Assembly: GCA_040511595.1 (NCBI GenBank)
Contig: JBEVGU010000038.1
Span: 26,278 to 90,277 of the forward strand
Direction of reading: 5' to 3'
From: JAOUEA01 sp040511595
Lineage (GTDB): Bacteria; Actinomycetota; UBA4738; HRBIN12
DNA length: 64,000 nucleotides
Part shown: in pieces, positions 1-7,315 of the stretch
How positions within the stretch are numbered: position 1 is the stretch's first letter
Layout: the number at the start of each line of letters is the position of its first letter
Position numbers and translations under genes: made by a program
Notes under the pieces: model-generated
What the model saw: only the letters and a program-made list of their open reading frames with translations
Database searches by the model: none
Told to the model about the DNA's origin: nothing

Positions 1-1
1 G

Positions 2-397
2 CGCCTCCCGGGGTCGGGGGGCGCGTGCGAGATCGCGATCCACGCCCGGCAGATCCTGGTGATCATGCGGCAGGCCCAGCGGTCGTTCGTCGATCGTCTC
101 GATTTCAGGACGTCGCCGGGGCACTCGGGCGACCCGGAACGCGACGAGGCTCGCGGTTGGCACGGGAGCGGTCCGACGAGCGTCGTCACCGACCTCGCGA
201 CCTACACGTTCGACGAAGCCACCGGGGAGATGGTGCTGCGGACCACGCACCCCGGAGTCACGCTCGACGACGTGCGGGCGAACATGGGCTGGGAGCCTGC
301 GATCACCGAGGACCTCGGCGAGACGTCCGCGCCGACCGACGAGGAGCTCCGGCTGATCCGGGAGGAGCTCGACCCGGGCGGGGTCTACACGAAGTGA
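2..397 (+). CDS. CoA-transferase family I, beta subunit (3' part only)
   Basis: The gene enters from the left edge in frame 2 and ends at a TGA at 395-397. The visible 131 residues start with a glycine-rich stretch (PGSGGACEIA) followed by RSFVDRLDFRTSPGH, then TDLATYTFD, HPGVTLDDVRANMGW and a terminal EELRLIREELDP. This order is typical of the C-terminal half of beta subunits of family I CoA-transferases (glutaconate or 3-oxoacid type), which move CoA between acyl groups. The catalytic glutamate region lies upstream of the window and cannot be checked. The stop overlaps the GTG of the next gene (GTGA), so the two are probably translationally coupled in one catabolic operon. Substrate unknown. 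Confidence 0.8.
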   Translation, partial: RLPGSGGACEIAIHARQILVIMRQAQRSFVDRLDFRTSPGHSGDPERDEARGWHGSGPTSVVTDLATYTFDEATGEMVLRTTHPGVTLDDVRANMGWEPAITEDLGETSAPTDEELRLIREELDPGGVYTK

Positions 398-1776
398 CCG
401 AGGCGAGCCAACGGAAACGAGCGGCCTCCAGAGCCGGGCACGGCGGGGCCGACGGGCTCGGATCGGCGAGCCGGGTCTTCCCCCGCGTGTTCGACCGGGA
501 GCTGCCCGTCGCCGTGTCGTCCGACGGCGCCTGGATCGCGACGTCGGATGGGCGAAGGTTCCTCGATGCGGCCGGGGGCGCGATCGTGGTGAACGTGGGC
601 CACGGAGAACGGGTCGTCATCGAGGCGATCGGTGAGCAGCTCGCCCGCACCCAGTACGTGCACGGCACGATGTTCACGACCGAGTCGGTCGAGGACTACG
701 CGGCGGAGGTGGCCCCGTTGCTGCCCATGGATGACGCCCGCATCTACCCCGTGTCGGGGGGCAGCGAGGCGGTCGAGACCGCGTTAAAGCTCGCGCGGGC
801 CTACCACCTGGCTCGCGGGCAGCCCTCGCGATTCGTCGTGATCGGGCGCCGCGGCAGCTACCACGGCAACACCATCGGCGCGCTCGATGCGAGCGGCAAG
901 GAGCCCCTGCGCAAACCGTACACCCCGTGGCTCGGCCGGTTCCTGCACGGGCCGCCGGCCTATGGATACCGCTGTGAGAACCCGCATCATCCGAAGGCGT
1001 GCGGCGCGTGGCACGCCGCCGAACTCGAGCGCATGATCTCCCAGTCTCCGCCGAACTCGGTCGCGGCGTTCATCGCGGAGCCCGTCGCCGGGGCCACGCT
1101 CGGCGCCGCGGTGCCCTGCGACGACTACTGGTCCTCGGTCGTCGAGGTCTGCCGGCGACACGGGGTCATCGTGATCGCCGACGAGGTGATGACCGGCATG
1201 GGCCGCACCGGCCGGTGGTTCGGCGTCGACCATTGGGGGGTGCGGCCCGACATCATCACCGCGGGCAAGGGGACCACGAGCGGATACGTGCCGTTCGGCT
1301 TCGCCGCCGCGAGCGGTGAGGTGTTCGAAACGGTCGCGACCGTGGGGTTCGTGCACGGATTCACGTGGTCGCACAACGCGCTCGGGGCGGCCGCGGCAGG
1401 CGCGGTGCTCCGCCTCCTGCGTGATCGAGACCTCGTCGCGAGGTCGGCGTCGGTGGGGGAGCACCTCCTGGCCGACCTCGGCGCCGCGCTGGCCGACGTG
1501 CCGATCGTCGGCGAGGTGCGGGGCCTGGGCACGCTGATCGGCATCGAGCTCGTGCGCGACCGAGAGACGAAGGAGCCGTTCGCTCGCGCCGATCGGGTGA
1601 CCGAGCGCGTGGTCGGCGCGGCGCGCGACGACGGGCTGCTGCTCTACTCCTCGACCGGCCACGTCGACGGACACGACGGGGACTTGCTCGTGCTGGGCCC
1701 ACCGTTCGTGCTCTCCGACGACGACATCACCACGGTCGTCCAGGGCACCGCCGCGGCGATCCATTCGGTCTCGTGA
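394..1776 (+). CDS. Class III PLP-dependent aminotransferase
   Basis: 460 residues from GTG 394, which overlaps the CoA-transferase stop. The frame is open further upstream, but that part lies over the preceding gene and is not coding. Fold-type I, class III features: SGGSEAVETALKLAR (PLP phosphate region), YHGNTIGAL, IADEVMTGMGRTG (PLP-binding Asp) and ITAGKGTTSGYVP, whose Lys should form the Schiff base. The family moves amino groups from omega-amines or amino acids to 2-oxo acids. It sits between a CoA-transferase and a deacetylase with 4-nt overlaps on both sides, suggesting amine or amino-acid catabolism feeding acyl-CoA. The exact substrate cannot be read from sequence. Confidence 0.88.
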   Translation: MTEASQRKRAASRAGHGGADGLGSASRVFPRVFDRELPVAVSSDGAWIATSDGRRFLDAAGGAIVVNVGHGERVVIEAIGEQLARTQYVHGTMFTTESVEDYAAEVAPLLPMDDARIYPVSGGSEAVETALKLARAYHLARGQPSRFVVIGRRGSYHGNTIGALDASGKEPLRKPYTPWLGRFLHGPPAYGYRCENPHHPKACGAWHAAELERMISQSPPNSVAAFIAEPVAGATLGAAVPCDDYWSSVVEVCRRHGVIVIADEVMTGMGRTGRWFGVDHWGVRPDIITAGKGTTSGYVPFGFAAASGEVFETVATVGFVHGFTWSHNALGAAAAGAVLRLLRDRDLVARSASVGEHLLADLGAALADVPIVGEVRGLGTLIGIELVRDRETKEPFARADRVTERVVGAARDDGLLLYSSTGHVDGHDGDLLVLGPPFVLSDDDITTVVQGTAAAIHSVS

Positions 1777-2960
1777 GCGGCTCGGTCGCGCTCGTCGTGG
1801 TGCCCGAGGCGGCGGGGTACGACCACGGCCCGGGGCACCCGCTTCGCCCCCAGCGGGTCGCGCTCACGTGGGATCTGATCGCCGAGTACGGGCTGGACCG
1901 TGCGTCCGGCGTGACCCGGATCGGCGCCACCGCGGCAGACGACGAGACCCTTCGGCGGGTGCACACCCAGGAGTTCATCGAAGCGACCCGTGACGCCGGG
2001 CACGGGGTCGCGGGCGCTTGGGGCCGGTTCGGCTATGGGCCGGGCGACAACCCGATCTTCGACCAGATGCACGAGGCCGGAGCCCTGGTGGCGGGGGCCA
2101 GCGTGGCCGCGGCCCGGGCGGTGCTGGCTGGAGAGGCGGCGCACGCCTTCAACGCCCCCGGCGGCCTGCATCACGCGATGCCGTCGCGCGCGTCGGGGTT
2201 CTGCGTCTACGACGACCCCGCCGTCGCGATCGCGTGGATGCTCGCGCAGGGGGTCGAGCGTGTCGCTTACGTCGACGTCGACGTGCATCACGGCGACGGT
2301 GTGCAGGCGATCTTCTGGGACGAGCCGAGGGTGCTCACGATCTCGATCCACGAATACGCCCCGCAGCTCGGGTTCTTTCCCGGCACAGGCGGGCTCTCCG
2401 AACGCGGTGGTCCGGACGCATGGGGGTCCGCGGTGAACCTCCCCCTGGCCCCCGGCACCGGCGACCAGGGGTGGCTCGAGGCGTTCCTGGCCGCCGTGCC
2501 GCCGCTCGTGCGCGCCTTCAGCCCCGACGTGCTCGTTACCCAGCTCGGGTGCGACACCCACGCGACCGACCCACTCGCCCATCTGGGACTGACGACACGC
2601 GCCTACAGGGAGGCGGCGTCAGTGCTGCACGAGCTCGCCCACGAGACGGCGGGGGGGCGATGGGTCGCGACCGGTGGAGGCGGCTATCAGTGGGCCCGGG
2701 TCGTTCCGCGCGCGTGGACCCTGTACTTCGCCGAGATGGCCGGGGCCGCGGCCACGCTACCCGACGAGCTGCCCCAGGCGTGGATCGAGCGCGCCGAGTT
2801 CGCTCAGCACGGCGAGGTCCCGGCCACGATGTCGGAGCCGGCCGCGCATCGCAGTCCCGCCGACGAGGAGGCCGCAGACGTAGCGCTCGCGGCGCTATCG
2901 GCCGCCGGCATCGAGCCTCCCGACGCCGGCTCGCCCTCCCGAGATGGGTCGGCTCCATGA
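1773..2960 (+). CDS. acuC: Histone-deacetylase-family protein (AcuC-like)
   Basis: 395 residues, GTG start overlapping the aminotransferase stop. It has the full zinc amidohydrolase signature: GGLHHAMP (paired catalytic His), YVDVDVHHGDGVQ (zinc Asp/His), QLGCDTHATDPL (zinc Asp) and GGGGYQWARV (transition-state Tyr). Bacterial members are acetoin-utilisation AcuC deacetylases, which reactivate acetyl-CoA synthetase, or acetylpolyamine amidohydrolases. The length and the DPLAHL motif fit the AcuC side. The roughly 50 C-terminal residues are Ala/Pro-rich and not part of the domain. It is the third gene of a translationally coupled trio; the acetylated target is unknown. Confidence 0.88.
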   Translation: MSGSVALVVVPEAAGYDHGPGHPLRPQRVALTWDLIAEYGLDRASGVTRIGATAADDETLRRVHTQEFIEATRDAGHGVAGAWGRFGYGPGDNPIFDQMHEAGALVAGASVAAARAVLAGEAAHAFNAPGGLHHAMPSRASGFCVYDDPAVAIAWMLAQGVERVAYVDVDVHHGDGVQAIFWDEPRVLTISIHEYAPQLGFFPGTGGLSERGGPDAWGSAVNLPLAPGTGDQGWLEAFLAAVPPLVRAFSPDVLVTQLGCDTHATDPLAHLGLTTRAYREAASVLHELAHETAGGRWVATGGGGYQWARVVPRAWTLYFAEMAGAAATLPDELPQAWIERAEFAQHGEVPATMSEPAAHRSPADEEAADVALAALSAAGIEPPDAGSPSRDGSAP

Positions 2961-2988
2961 GCGCCACCGACACCACGGGTGCGACGGG

Positions 2989-3216
2989 CGCTTCGGGTCC
3001 GACTCCAGCGTCGCTCGCTGTACTTGGGGGGTGGTGCCCCTGAGCGCCGAGCACCCCTCCGACACCGATGCGACGGTGGGCCTGATGGACCGAGGGCTGC
3101 TCGGGCATGGCCTCGCCGAGCACGGCTCGCTGGTCGTGATGGCGGCCTCGTCGCCCGCGGGGCGAACGACGACGAACATGTTGAAGCTGCACGTGGTCGG
3201 CTCCCCGGTTCGCTGA
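2989..3216 (+). pseudogene. Pyruvate kinase C-terminal domain remnant
   Basis: In frame 1, after the acuC stop, the translation reads CTWGVVPL, then SDTDATVGLM, GLAEHGSLVVMAASSPAG and TTTNMLKLHVVG before a TGA at 3214-3216. This order (WGV-x-P, TD, G-x-LVV, TTN-x-LKVHVVG) is the last ~75 residues of pyruvate kinase. The TIM barrel, B domain and first half of the C domain are absent: upstream this frame runs through acuC. No clear start exists (GTG 3031 would give about 60 residues). I read it as the decayed 3' end of a pyk gene, left by deletion or by the event that placed acuC here. The family match is from memory of the consensus. Confidence 0.6.
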
Positions 3217-3229
3217 TCGTGGGGGCCGC

Positions 3230-3258
3230 TCGACCGACGCCTGGATCATGTGTACGCT
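3230..3258 (+). promoter_or_regulatory. Putative sigma-70 promoter for small basic ORF
   Basis: A TCGACC hexamer at 3230-3235 and a TACGCT hexamer at 3253-3258 are separated by 17 bp, with a TG extending the -10. It lies in the gap between the pyruvate kinase remnant and the short ORF starting at 3300. Inference from spacing and hexamer match only. Confidence 0.35.
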
Positions 3259-3299
3259 CGGATCGTCGTCGCTCGAGATCCGTGAGAAAGAACGCTGAA

Positions 3300-3479
3300 G
3301 TGCCACCACGCACTCCTGCCGACTACCCGGGCCGACCGGGGCCTACGTCGGTGCCGAACGAAACCGACTTCATGGACCTCGACGAGAAGGTGGCGCGTCG
3401 GGACGCGCTCCGGAAGGCCCGTGCGCGAGACGACGCCGTGCCGTGGTACCGGCGCCTCTTCCGAAGAAGGAAGTCCTAG
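3300..3479 (+). CDS. Small highly charged hypothetical protein
   Basis: 59 residues from GTG 3300; an in-frame GTG at 3351 would give 42. The N-terminus is Pro-rich, and the second half is a charged helix (MDLDEKVARRDALRKARARD) ending in WYRRLFRRRKS, a cationic amphipathic tail that could touch membrane or nucleic acid. A plausible promoter lies at 3230-3258. Its TAG stop shares the palindrome CTAG with the stop of the convergent DUF2017 gene (4-nt overlap). No family recognised; moderate-to-low confidence that it is expressed. Confidence 0.4.
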   Translation: MPPRTPADYPGRPGPTSVPNETDFMDLDEKVARRDALRKARARDDAVPWYRRLFRRRKS

Positions 3480-3985
3480 CCCTCTTCGTCCGAGGCCTCG
3501 AGCTCGTCGTCGAGCGCCTGTATCACCCAGCCCTGGAGCCACGTGAGGTAGCCGTAGAGGGCGAACATCTCGCTCTGCTCCTCGTCGCCATGGAAGTCTC
3601 GCTCCGTCGACTCCTCGGTCACGCCGAGCCGCGTGCCGACGACGAGCCGGATCGAGTTCAGCGAGCCGAGCCACGCGAGCAGCTCGTCATCGGAGAGCTC
3701 GTGGCGATCGATCGTGCGCTCCACCACCTCGAGCGCCTCCAGCTTGCCCAGCAGGAGCTCGTTCCCGTGCTGCTGCTCCCACTCCAGGTTGCCGAGGACG
3801 TCGTCTTCCGGCAGCGCCGGAGGGAACAGGCGCACCATCGCCGGATCGCTCGAAGGGCTCTCCGACGTGAGCAGCTGCCGCAGTTGCCCGCAGAACGTAC
3901 GGACCGCGTCGCGCTCTTGCGCGGACAGCCGAACCCCGAACCGCCGAGGGCCGATCCGCCGTACCGGTCCCCTGCGCAGCCGCAC
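3476..3985 (-). CDS. DUF2017 family protein
   Basis: 169 residues from a GTG start that directly abuts the clpS stop. Acidic C-terminal half, no membrane segment, mostly helical. Recognisable as DUF2017, an actinobacterial family habitually encoded directly after clpS, as here. Function unknown; the constant link to ClpS suggests a role in N-end-rule or Clp proteolysis (inference). The C-terminal stop overlaps the convergent small ORF by 4 nt at CTAG. Last gene of an SDR-clpS-DUF2017 operon. Confidence 0.8.
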   Translation of the reverse strand: MRLRRGPVRRIGPRRFGVRLSAQERDAVRTFCGQLRQLLTSESPSSDPAMVRLFPPALPEDDVLGNLEWEQQHGNELLLGKLEALEVVERTIDRHELSDDELLAWLGSLNSIRLVVGTRLGVTEESTERDFHGDEEQSEMFALYGYLTWLQGWVIQALDDELEASDEEG

Positions 3986-4285
3986 CTAGCGGTCCTTCTG
4001 CATCGTCGCCCACAGGCCGTAGGCGTGCAGGCGCGCAACGTCGCGCTCGGCCTCGTCACGGGTGCCGTTCGACACCACGGCCCTGCCCTTCGTGTGCACG
4101 TCCCACATCAGCTTCTCCGCTTTCGCTCGCGGGTATCCGAACAGCTTCTGGAAGACCCAGGTCACGTAGGACATCAGGTTGATCGGGTCGTTCCAGACGA
4201 TGACGATCCACGGCACGTCCTCTTCGACGTGCTCGACCGTCTCCGGACGGCCGATCTCGACGGGGGCGGTGCTCATGGTCGTCAT
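3986..4285 (-). CDS. clpS: ATP-dependent Clp protease adaptor ClpS
   Basis: 99 residues. The core VIVWNDPINLMSYVTWVF carries the ClpS N-degron pocket signature (the N-D pair of the NDD/NDP motif). It is followed by helix KAEKLMWDVHTKGRAVV and the ClpA/ClpC-contacting A-E-R-D segment. ClpS delivers proteins bearing N-degrons to the ClpC/ClpA ATPase in the cytosol. Start ATG 4285 overlaps the stop of the upstream SDR gene (ATGA); a second in-frame ATG at 4276 would remove three residues. Translationally coupled on both sides. Confidence 0.93.
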   Translation of the reverse strand: MTTMSTAPVEIGRPETVEHVEEDVPWIVIVWNDPINLMSYVTWVFQKLFGYPRAKAEKLMWDVHTKGRAVVSNGTRDEAERDVARLHAYGLWATMQKDR

Positions 4286-5103
4286 CGGTTCGCCCGTGTC
4301 GCCCTGACCCCGGTTCGGCGGGCCTGGCGCACTCCCCAACGGTACAGCGGCGGCGTGAGCACGCGGAAGGCCTGGAACGGCGCGACCCAGCGGGGCACGG
4401 AGTACTCGGGGGCGATCCCCTCGCGCACGACGTTCACGATCGCGCCGGCCACGCGGGCGGCGGACATCACCGCCCACGATGGAAGCCCGTCCTGCGGGAA
4501 CCCCTCGGTCGCGGCGAGGCCGGGGTTCACGGCGGTCACGTGCACCCCGCGGGCCTCGGCGTCGTAGTTCGCCGATTCGCTCGCCGCCACGACGGCATGC
4601 TTCGTGGCGGCGTACAGGCCTGTTCCGGGCGTGGCGAACCGTCCGGCGAGCGAGGCGACATTCACGACGTGACCGTGGCCGCGCCGGAGCATCTCAGGGA
4701 GGAACGCCCGCATGCCGTAGAGCACGCCGAGCAGGTTCACGTCGACGACCGCTCGGATCTGGTCATAGCTGAGATCCTCGATCGCCCCGCCGCCCGGCAC
4801 GCCGGCGTTGTTCACGAGCACGTCGGCGGGGCGTCCGTACACCTCGCGCACCAGAGTCGGCAGGCTGTCGACTTCGCGAGGCCGGGTCACGTCGACTCGC
4901 AGGGCGAGCGCCGACCCTCCCGCTCGCTCGATGCGATCGGCGAGCGCTTCCAGTCGGTCGAGGCGTCGCGCCGCGAGCACGACGCGGGCGCCGCGTTCGG
5001 CGAAGGCGACCGCGGTGGCCTCGCCGATGCCGGAGGAGGCGCCCGTGACGACGACGATCGCGTCCTTCAGGTCCACGCGTTCCCTCGGCGGTCGGCCATC
5101 CAT
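4282..5103 (-). CDS. SDR-family NAD(P)-dependent oxidoreductase
   Basis: 273 residues from ATG 5103 (the frame is open upstream, but that extension lacks domain sequence). Classical short-chain dehydrogenase: TGASSGIG dinucleotide loop near residue 20, VDVT, NNAGVPGGG, active-site Ser in NVASLAG and YAATK for Tyr/Lys catalysis, then NPGLAATE. The ARR at the end of beta-2 suggests an NADP preference (inference). The ~40 C-terminal residues (RWVAPFQAFRVL) could associate with membrane. First gene of the clpS operon. Substrate unknown; pairing with clpS is probably co-transcription rather than shared pathway. Confidence 0.85.
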   Translation of the reverse strand: MDGRPPRERVDLKDAIVVVTGASSGIGEATAVAFAERGARVVLAARRLDRLEALADRIERAGGSALALRVDVTRPREVDSLPTLVREVYGRPADVLVNNAGVPGGGAIEDLSYDQIRAVVDVNLLGVLYGMRAFLPEMLRRGHGHVVNVASLAGRFATPGTGLYAATKHAVVAASESANYDAEARGVHVTAVNPGLAATEGFPQDGLPSWAVMSAARVAGAIVNVVREGIAPEYSVPRWVAPFQAFRVLTPPLYRWGVRQARRTGVRATRANR

Positions 5104-5659
5104 GGACGTTATCGAAGCTGAGCGCTGCTGCCCGCATCGACGCAGGTCAGGTGGGGTGTGCACCTGCTCGCGCACCAGCTCAGTCGTTGGAAGTCGTTTG
5201 GCAAGGTAGGCAAGTAGGGGCCGGGATGGGTGGGCTAGCAACTAGAGGAGGGAGGACGTCCCGCCTGCCCATGCCTCCATGCATCAAGGATTAGTCGTAC
5301 AGCCACCGATGATGTCGACGACGGGCCGATGCCATTACCCCCTAAGTCCGACACGCCGGACCCTGGCCTAGGCCACGTCAGAGCGACGCCATCCCGCCAG
5401 GAGCGCGGTGACCCCCGGGGGGGTCTCTCCCGTCGCGGGGCGCCCGATACGGGGAGTTGGAAGGCCGGGGGCCTCCACGTTCGACGCTGCGTCCAGATCC
5501 GGACCACTGGGGTCCTTCGTGGTCCGCCCCCGATCAAGAGCTTGCGTCGTACCCAAGGCTAACGCAGGGCCAGGGCGGCGATAGGGTCCGGGTGCCTAGC
5601 CCAACTGAGTTAGGACGGCTGACCACGCGTGCGAGAGAACGCCGAGATCCGGTCTGGGG
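5104..5659. other. Gene-poor intergenic stretch
   Basis: About 600 bp between the divergent SDR and VOC genes. The short ORFs present lack the strong third-position GC bias of neighbouring genes and resemble no family I know. It contains an 8-bp inverted repeat at 5500-5526. I see no tRNA, transposase remnant or CRISPR. It may be a decayed region or hold an unrecognised small RNA. Confidence 0.5.
5500..5526. repeat. 8-bp inverted repeat, 11-nt loop
   Basis: CGGACCAC at 5500-5507 is the exact reverse complement of GTGGTCCG at 5519-5526. No T-run follows, so it is not an obvious intrinsic terminator. It lies in the gene-poor gap upstream of the VOC gene. Confidence 0.5.
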
Positions 5660-5700
5660 GATAATCGGAGCAGGACGTACGTCGAGTGCCCGCAGGGAGG
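5660..5700 (+). promoter_or_regulatory. Putative -10 element and SD for VOC gene
   Basis: GATAAT at 5660-5665 resembles a -10 hexamer; no clear -35 is seen 17 bp upstream. A strong Shine-Dalgarno (GGGAGG, about 5695-5700) sits 8 nt before ATG 5709. Confidence 0.4.
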
Positions 5701-5708
5701 CCTGATCC

Positions 5709-6077
5709 ATGCTTGATCAGTTCGCGACTCATGCCACCTTGGCAGTCTCGGACATCGAACGGGCGAAGACCTGGTACGCGGAGAAACTGGGACTGACTCC
5801 CGCGAGCGAGGATCCCGGTGGCGTCCGCTACGAGAGCGGCGGAAGCGCCTTCACGCTCTTCCCGACGCCTTATGCCGGCACCGCGAAGAACACGGTGATG
5901 GAGTGGACCGTCGATGACGTCGAGAAGGAGGTCACCGAGCTGAAGGGTCGCGGGGTCAGCTTCGACACCTTCGAGATGGACGGAATCGAGTGGAGCGGGG
6001 ACATCGCCACGATGGGTGAGAGCAAGGCTGCGTGGTTTAAGGACAGCGAAGGCAACATCCTCGCGATCACACACTAG
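5709..6077 (+). CDS. VOC-superfamily (glyoxalase/dioxygenase-like) protein
   Basis: 122 residues, one vicinal-oxygen-chelate module: HATLAVSDIERAKTWYAEKLGL at the N-terminus, a central GGSAFTLFPT strand and AAWFKDSEGNILAI at the C-terminus. Metal-ligand candidates are His8 and the late Glu of DSEGN. The family includes glyoxalase I, dioxygenases and antibiotic-binding proteins; single-module proteins like this one usually dimerise. ATG start with a good SD. No operon partner, so the substrate cannot be inferred. Confidence 0.85.
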   Translation: MLDQFATHATLAVSDIERAKTWYAEKLGLTPASEDPGGVRYESGGSAFTLFPTPYAGTAKNTVMEWTVDDVEKEVTELKGRGVSFDTFEMDGIEWSGDIATMGESKAAWFKDSEGNILAITH

Positions 6078-6139
6078 CGGGCGTCCACCGGAGTCCACTT
6101 GATGTGAGCCCGGGGCGTCAGCTGTAACGTCACGTCCCG

Positions 6140-6985
6140 ATGCCGGCGCCTGAACCGACCATCGACGTCATCGGACGCCACGTCCGGCGCCTGCCCTCGC
6201 TCGACGATCGCTGGCTGCCACGCCCGCTCCCGCGGGCCGCGCTCGAGGCCGCTCTGCTCGAGGGAGAGGTCGCCGGCACGGCCACGCATCCCCTCGACAA
6301 CGTTCGTGCGAACGCGCTGATGCTGATCGACGGCGACCCGGACAAGCTGTTCGGGCTCTCGGGCATGCCGGGCGCGTTCGACCTCGACGCGATCCTCGAC
6401 CTCGTCGCGGCCGAGGCCAGGGCGCCGATCGACCACGAGGACCGCTTCGGTCCCGTGCACGTCGACCCCAGGCCGATCGTGGATGCATGCGAGGCCGCGG
6501 GCGACCGGCTCGCTCGGTCGGCGAGCCGCGGCGAGACGGTCGTGCTCGCGACCGGGCATCCCGTCGGCCTGGCGCTGCTCTACCGCGCGATCGATCGGCT
6601 GCTCGCCGAGCGGGGGACGAGGGTCGCGCGGGCGGCGCACGGCGAGCGGTGGCGATCATCCGGCCTGACCCACGATTGGATCGTCGATCATTGGGGCGGG
6701 GTCGGCATGCTCACCGACGGACGGGAACCGCGCCACACCCACCGGCCCGAGGCGATGGAGCGCATGCTCGCCGACGTACGTCCCGACCTCGTCGTCGCCG
6801 ACCACGGGTTCGCGGGCGCGGCGATCGAGGCCGGCGTCGAGACGATCTCGATCGCCGACGTGAACGATCCCGCCTTGATCGTGGCCAAGGCCCAGGGTCG
6901 CACCGAGATCGTCGTCGTGATGGACGACCACGTGGAGCCCGACGCCTATTGGCCGTGCTACCAGGCGATCGCCTCGCGGTTCTGA
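6140..6985 (+). CDS. Actinobacterial phosphatase-family protein of the HTH/bS22 neighbourhood
   Basis: 281 residues, soluble. Visible elements: SGMPGAFDLDAILDLVAAE, ETVVLATGHPVGLALLYRAI, a histidine-rich GREPRHTHRPEAME, and PDLVVADHGFAGAAIEAGVETISIADVNDP near the C-terminus. Alternating strands and helices with D/H-rich loops suggest a metal-dependent hydrolase. Comparable genes annotated as phosphatase occur beside the small excisionase-type HTH gene in actinobacteria, which is the basis of the name; no substrate is known to me. A TAACGT hexamer at 6125-6130 and the lack of an SD suggest a nearly leaderless mRNA (inference). Confidence 0.6.
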   Translation: MPAPEPTIDVIGRHVRRLPSLDDRWLPRPLPRAALEAALLEGEVAGTATHPLDNVRANALMLIDGDPDKLFGLSGMPGAFDLDAILDLVAAEARAPIDHEDRFGPVHVDPRPIVDACEAAGDRLARSASRGETVVLATGHPVGLALLYRAIDRLLAERGTRVARAAHGERWRSSGLTHDWIVDHWGGVGMLTDGREPRHTHRPEAMERMLADVRPDLVVADHGFAGAAIEAGVETISIADVNDPALIVAKAQGRTEIVVVMDDHVEPDAYWPCYQAIASRF

Positions 6986-7038
6986 GGCCCCGGGCGGAGC
7001 AGTGAACCGGGGCTATCCAGGGAGCAGCCCGAGCGCCT

Positions 7039-7251
7039 ATGATGCCGCCCATCGTGGAGAGAGAACCCTTCACCGAGGCTCGGCTGAAGACCGTCAGCGA
7101 GGTCGCGGACCTCTTGCGTGTATCCAGGATGACCGTCTACCGCATGATCAAGACCGGAGAGATGCCCGCCGTCCGGGTGGGCCGGAGCTATCGGCTCCGT
7201 GAGGAAGACGTCCACAGCTACCTGATGGAGCGGTATACCGAGGCCGGCTGA
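7039..7251 (+). CDS. Excisionase-type (MerR-like) HTH DNA-binding protein
   Basis: 70 residues comprising one winged-helix domain: LKTVSEVADLLRVSRMTVYR (helix-turn-helix), then IKTGEMPAVRVGRSYRLREED (wing), ending YTEAG. It closely resembles the small actinobacterial regulator encoded beside bS22 (Rv0500A in M. tuberculosis, by recall). The annotated start is ATG 7039; an in-frame GTG at 7054 would remove five residues, and a TATGAT hexamer at 7038-7043 overlaps the first ATG, so the shorter form may be the true one if that is the promoter. Likely a transcription factor; targets unknown. Confidence 0.85.
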   Translation: MMPPIVEREPFTEARLKTVSEVADLLRVSRMTVYRMIKTGEMPAVRVGRSYRLREEDVHSYLMERYTEAG

Positions 7252-7315
7252 GGCCGGTCACCCGTTCCGACGCAGACGCGTCCAAGCCGACCTCCGTGGG
7301 AACGGAGCGGGCGCA

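Noticed and set aside
25..393. Upstream extension of the aminotransferase frame
   Set aside because: It overlaps the CoA-transferase reading frame, which has clear family sequence; GTG 394 is the coupled start.
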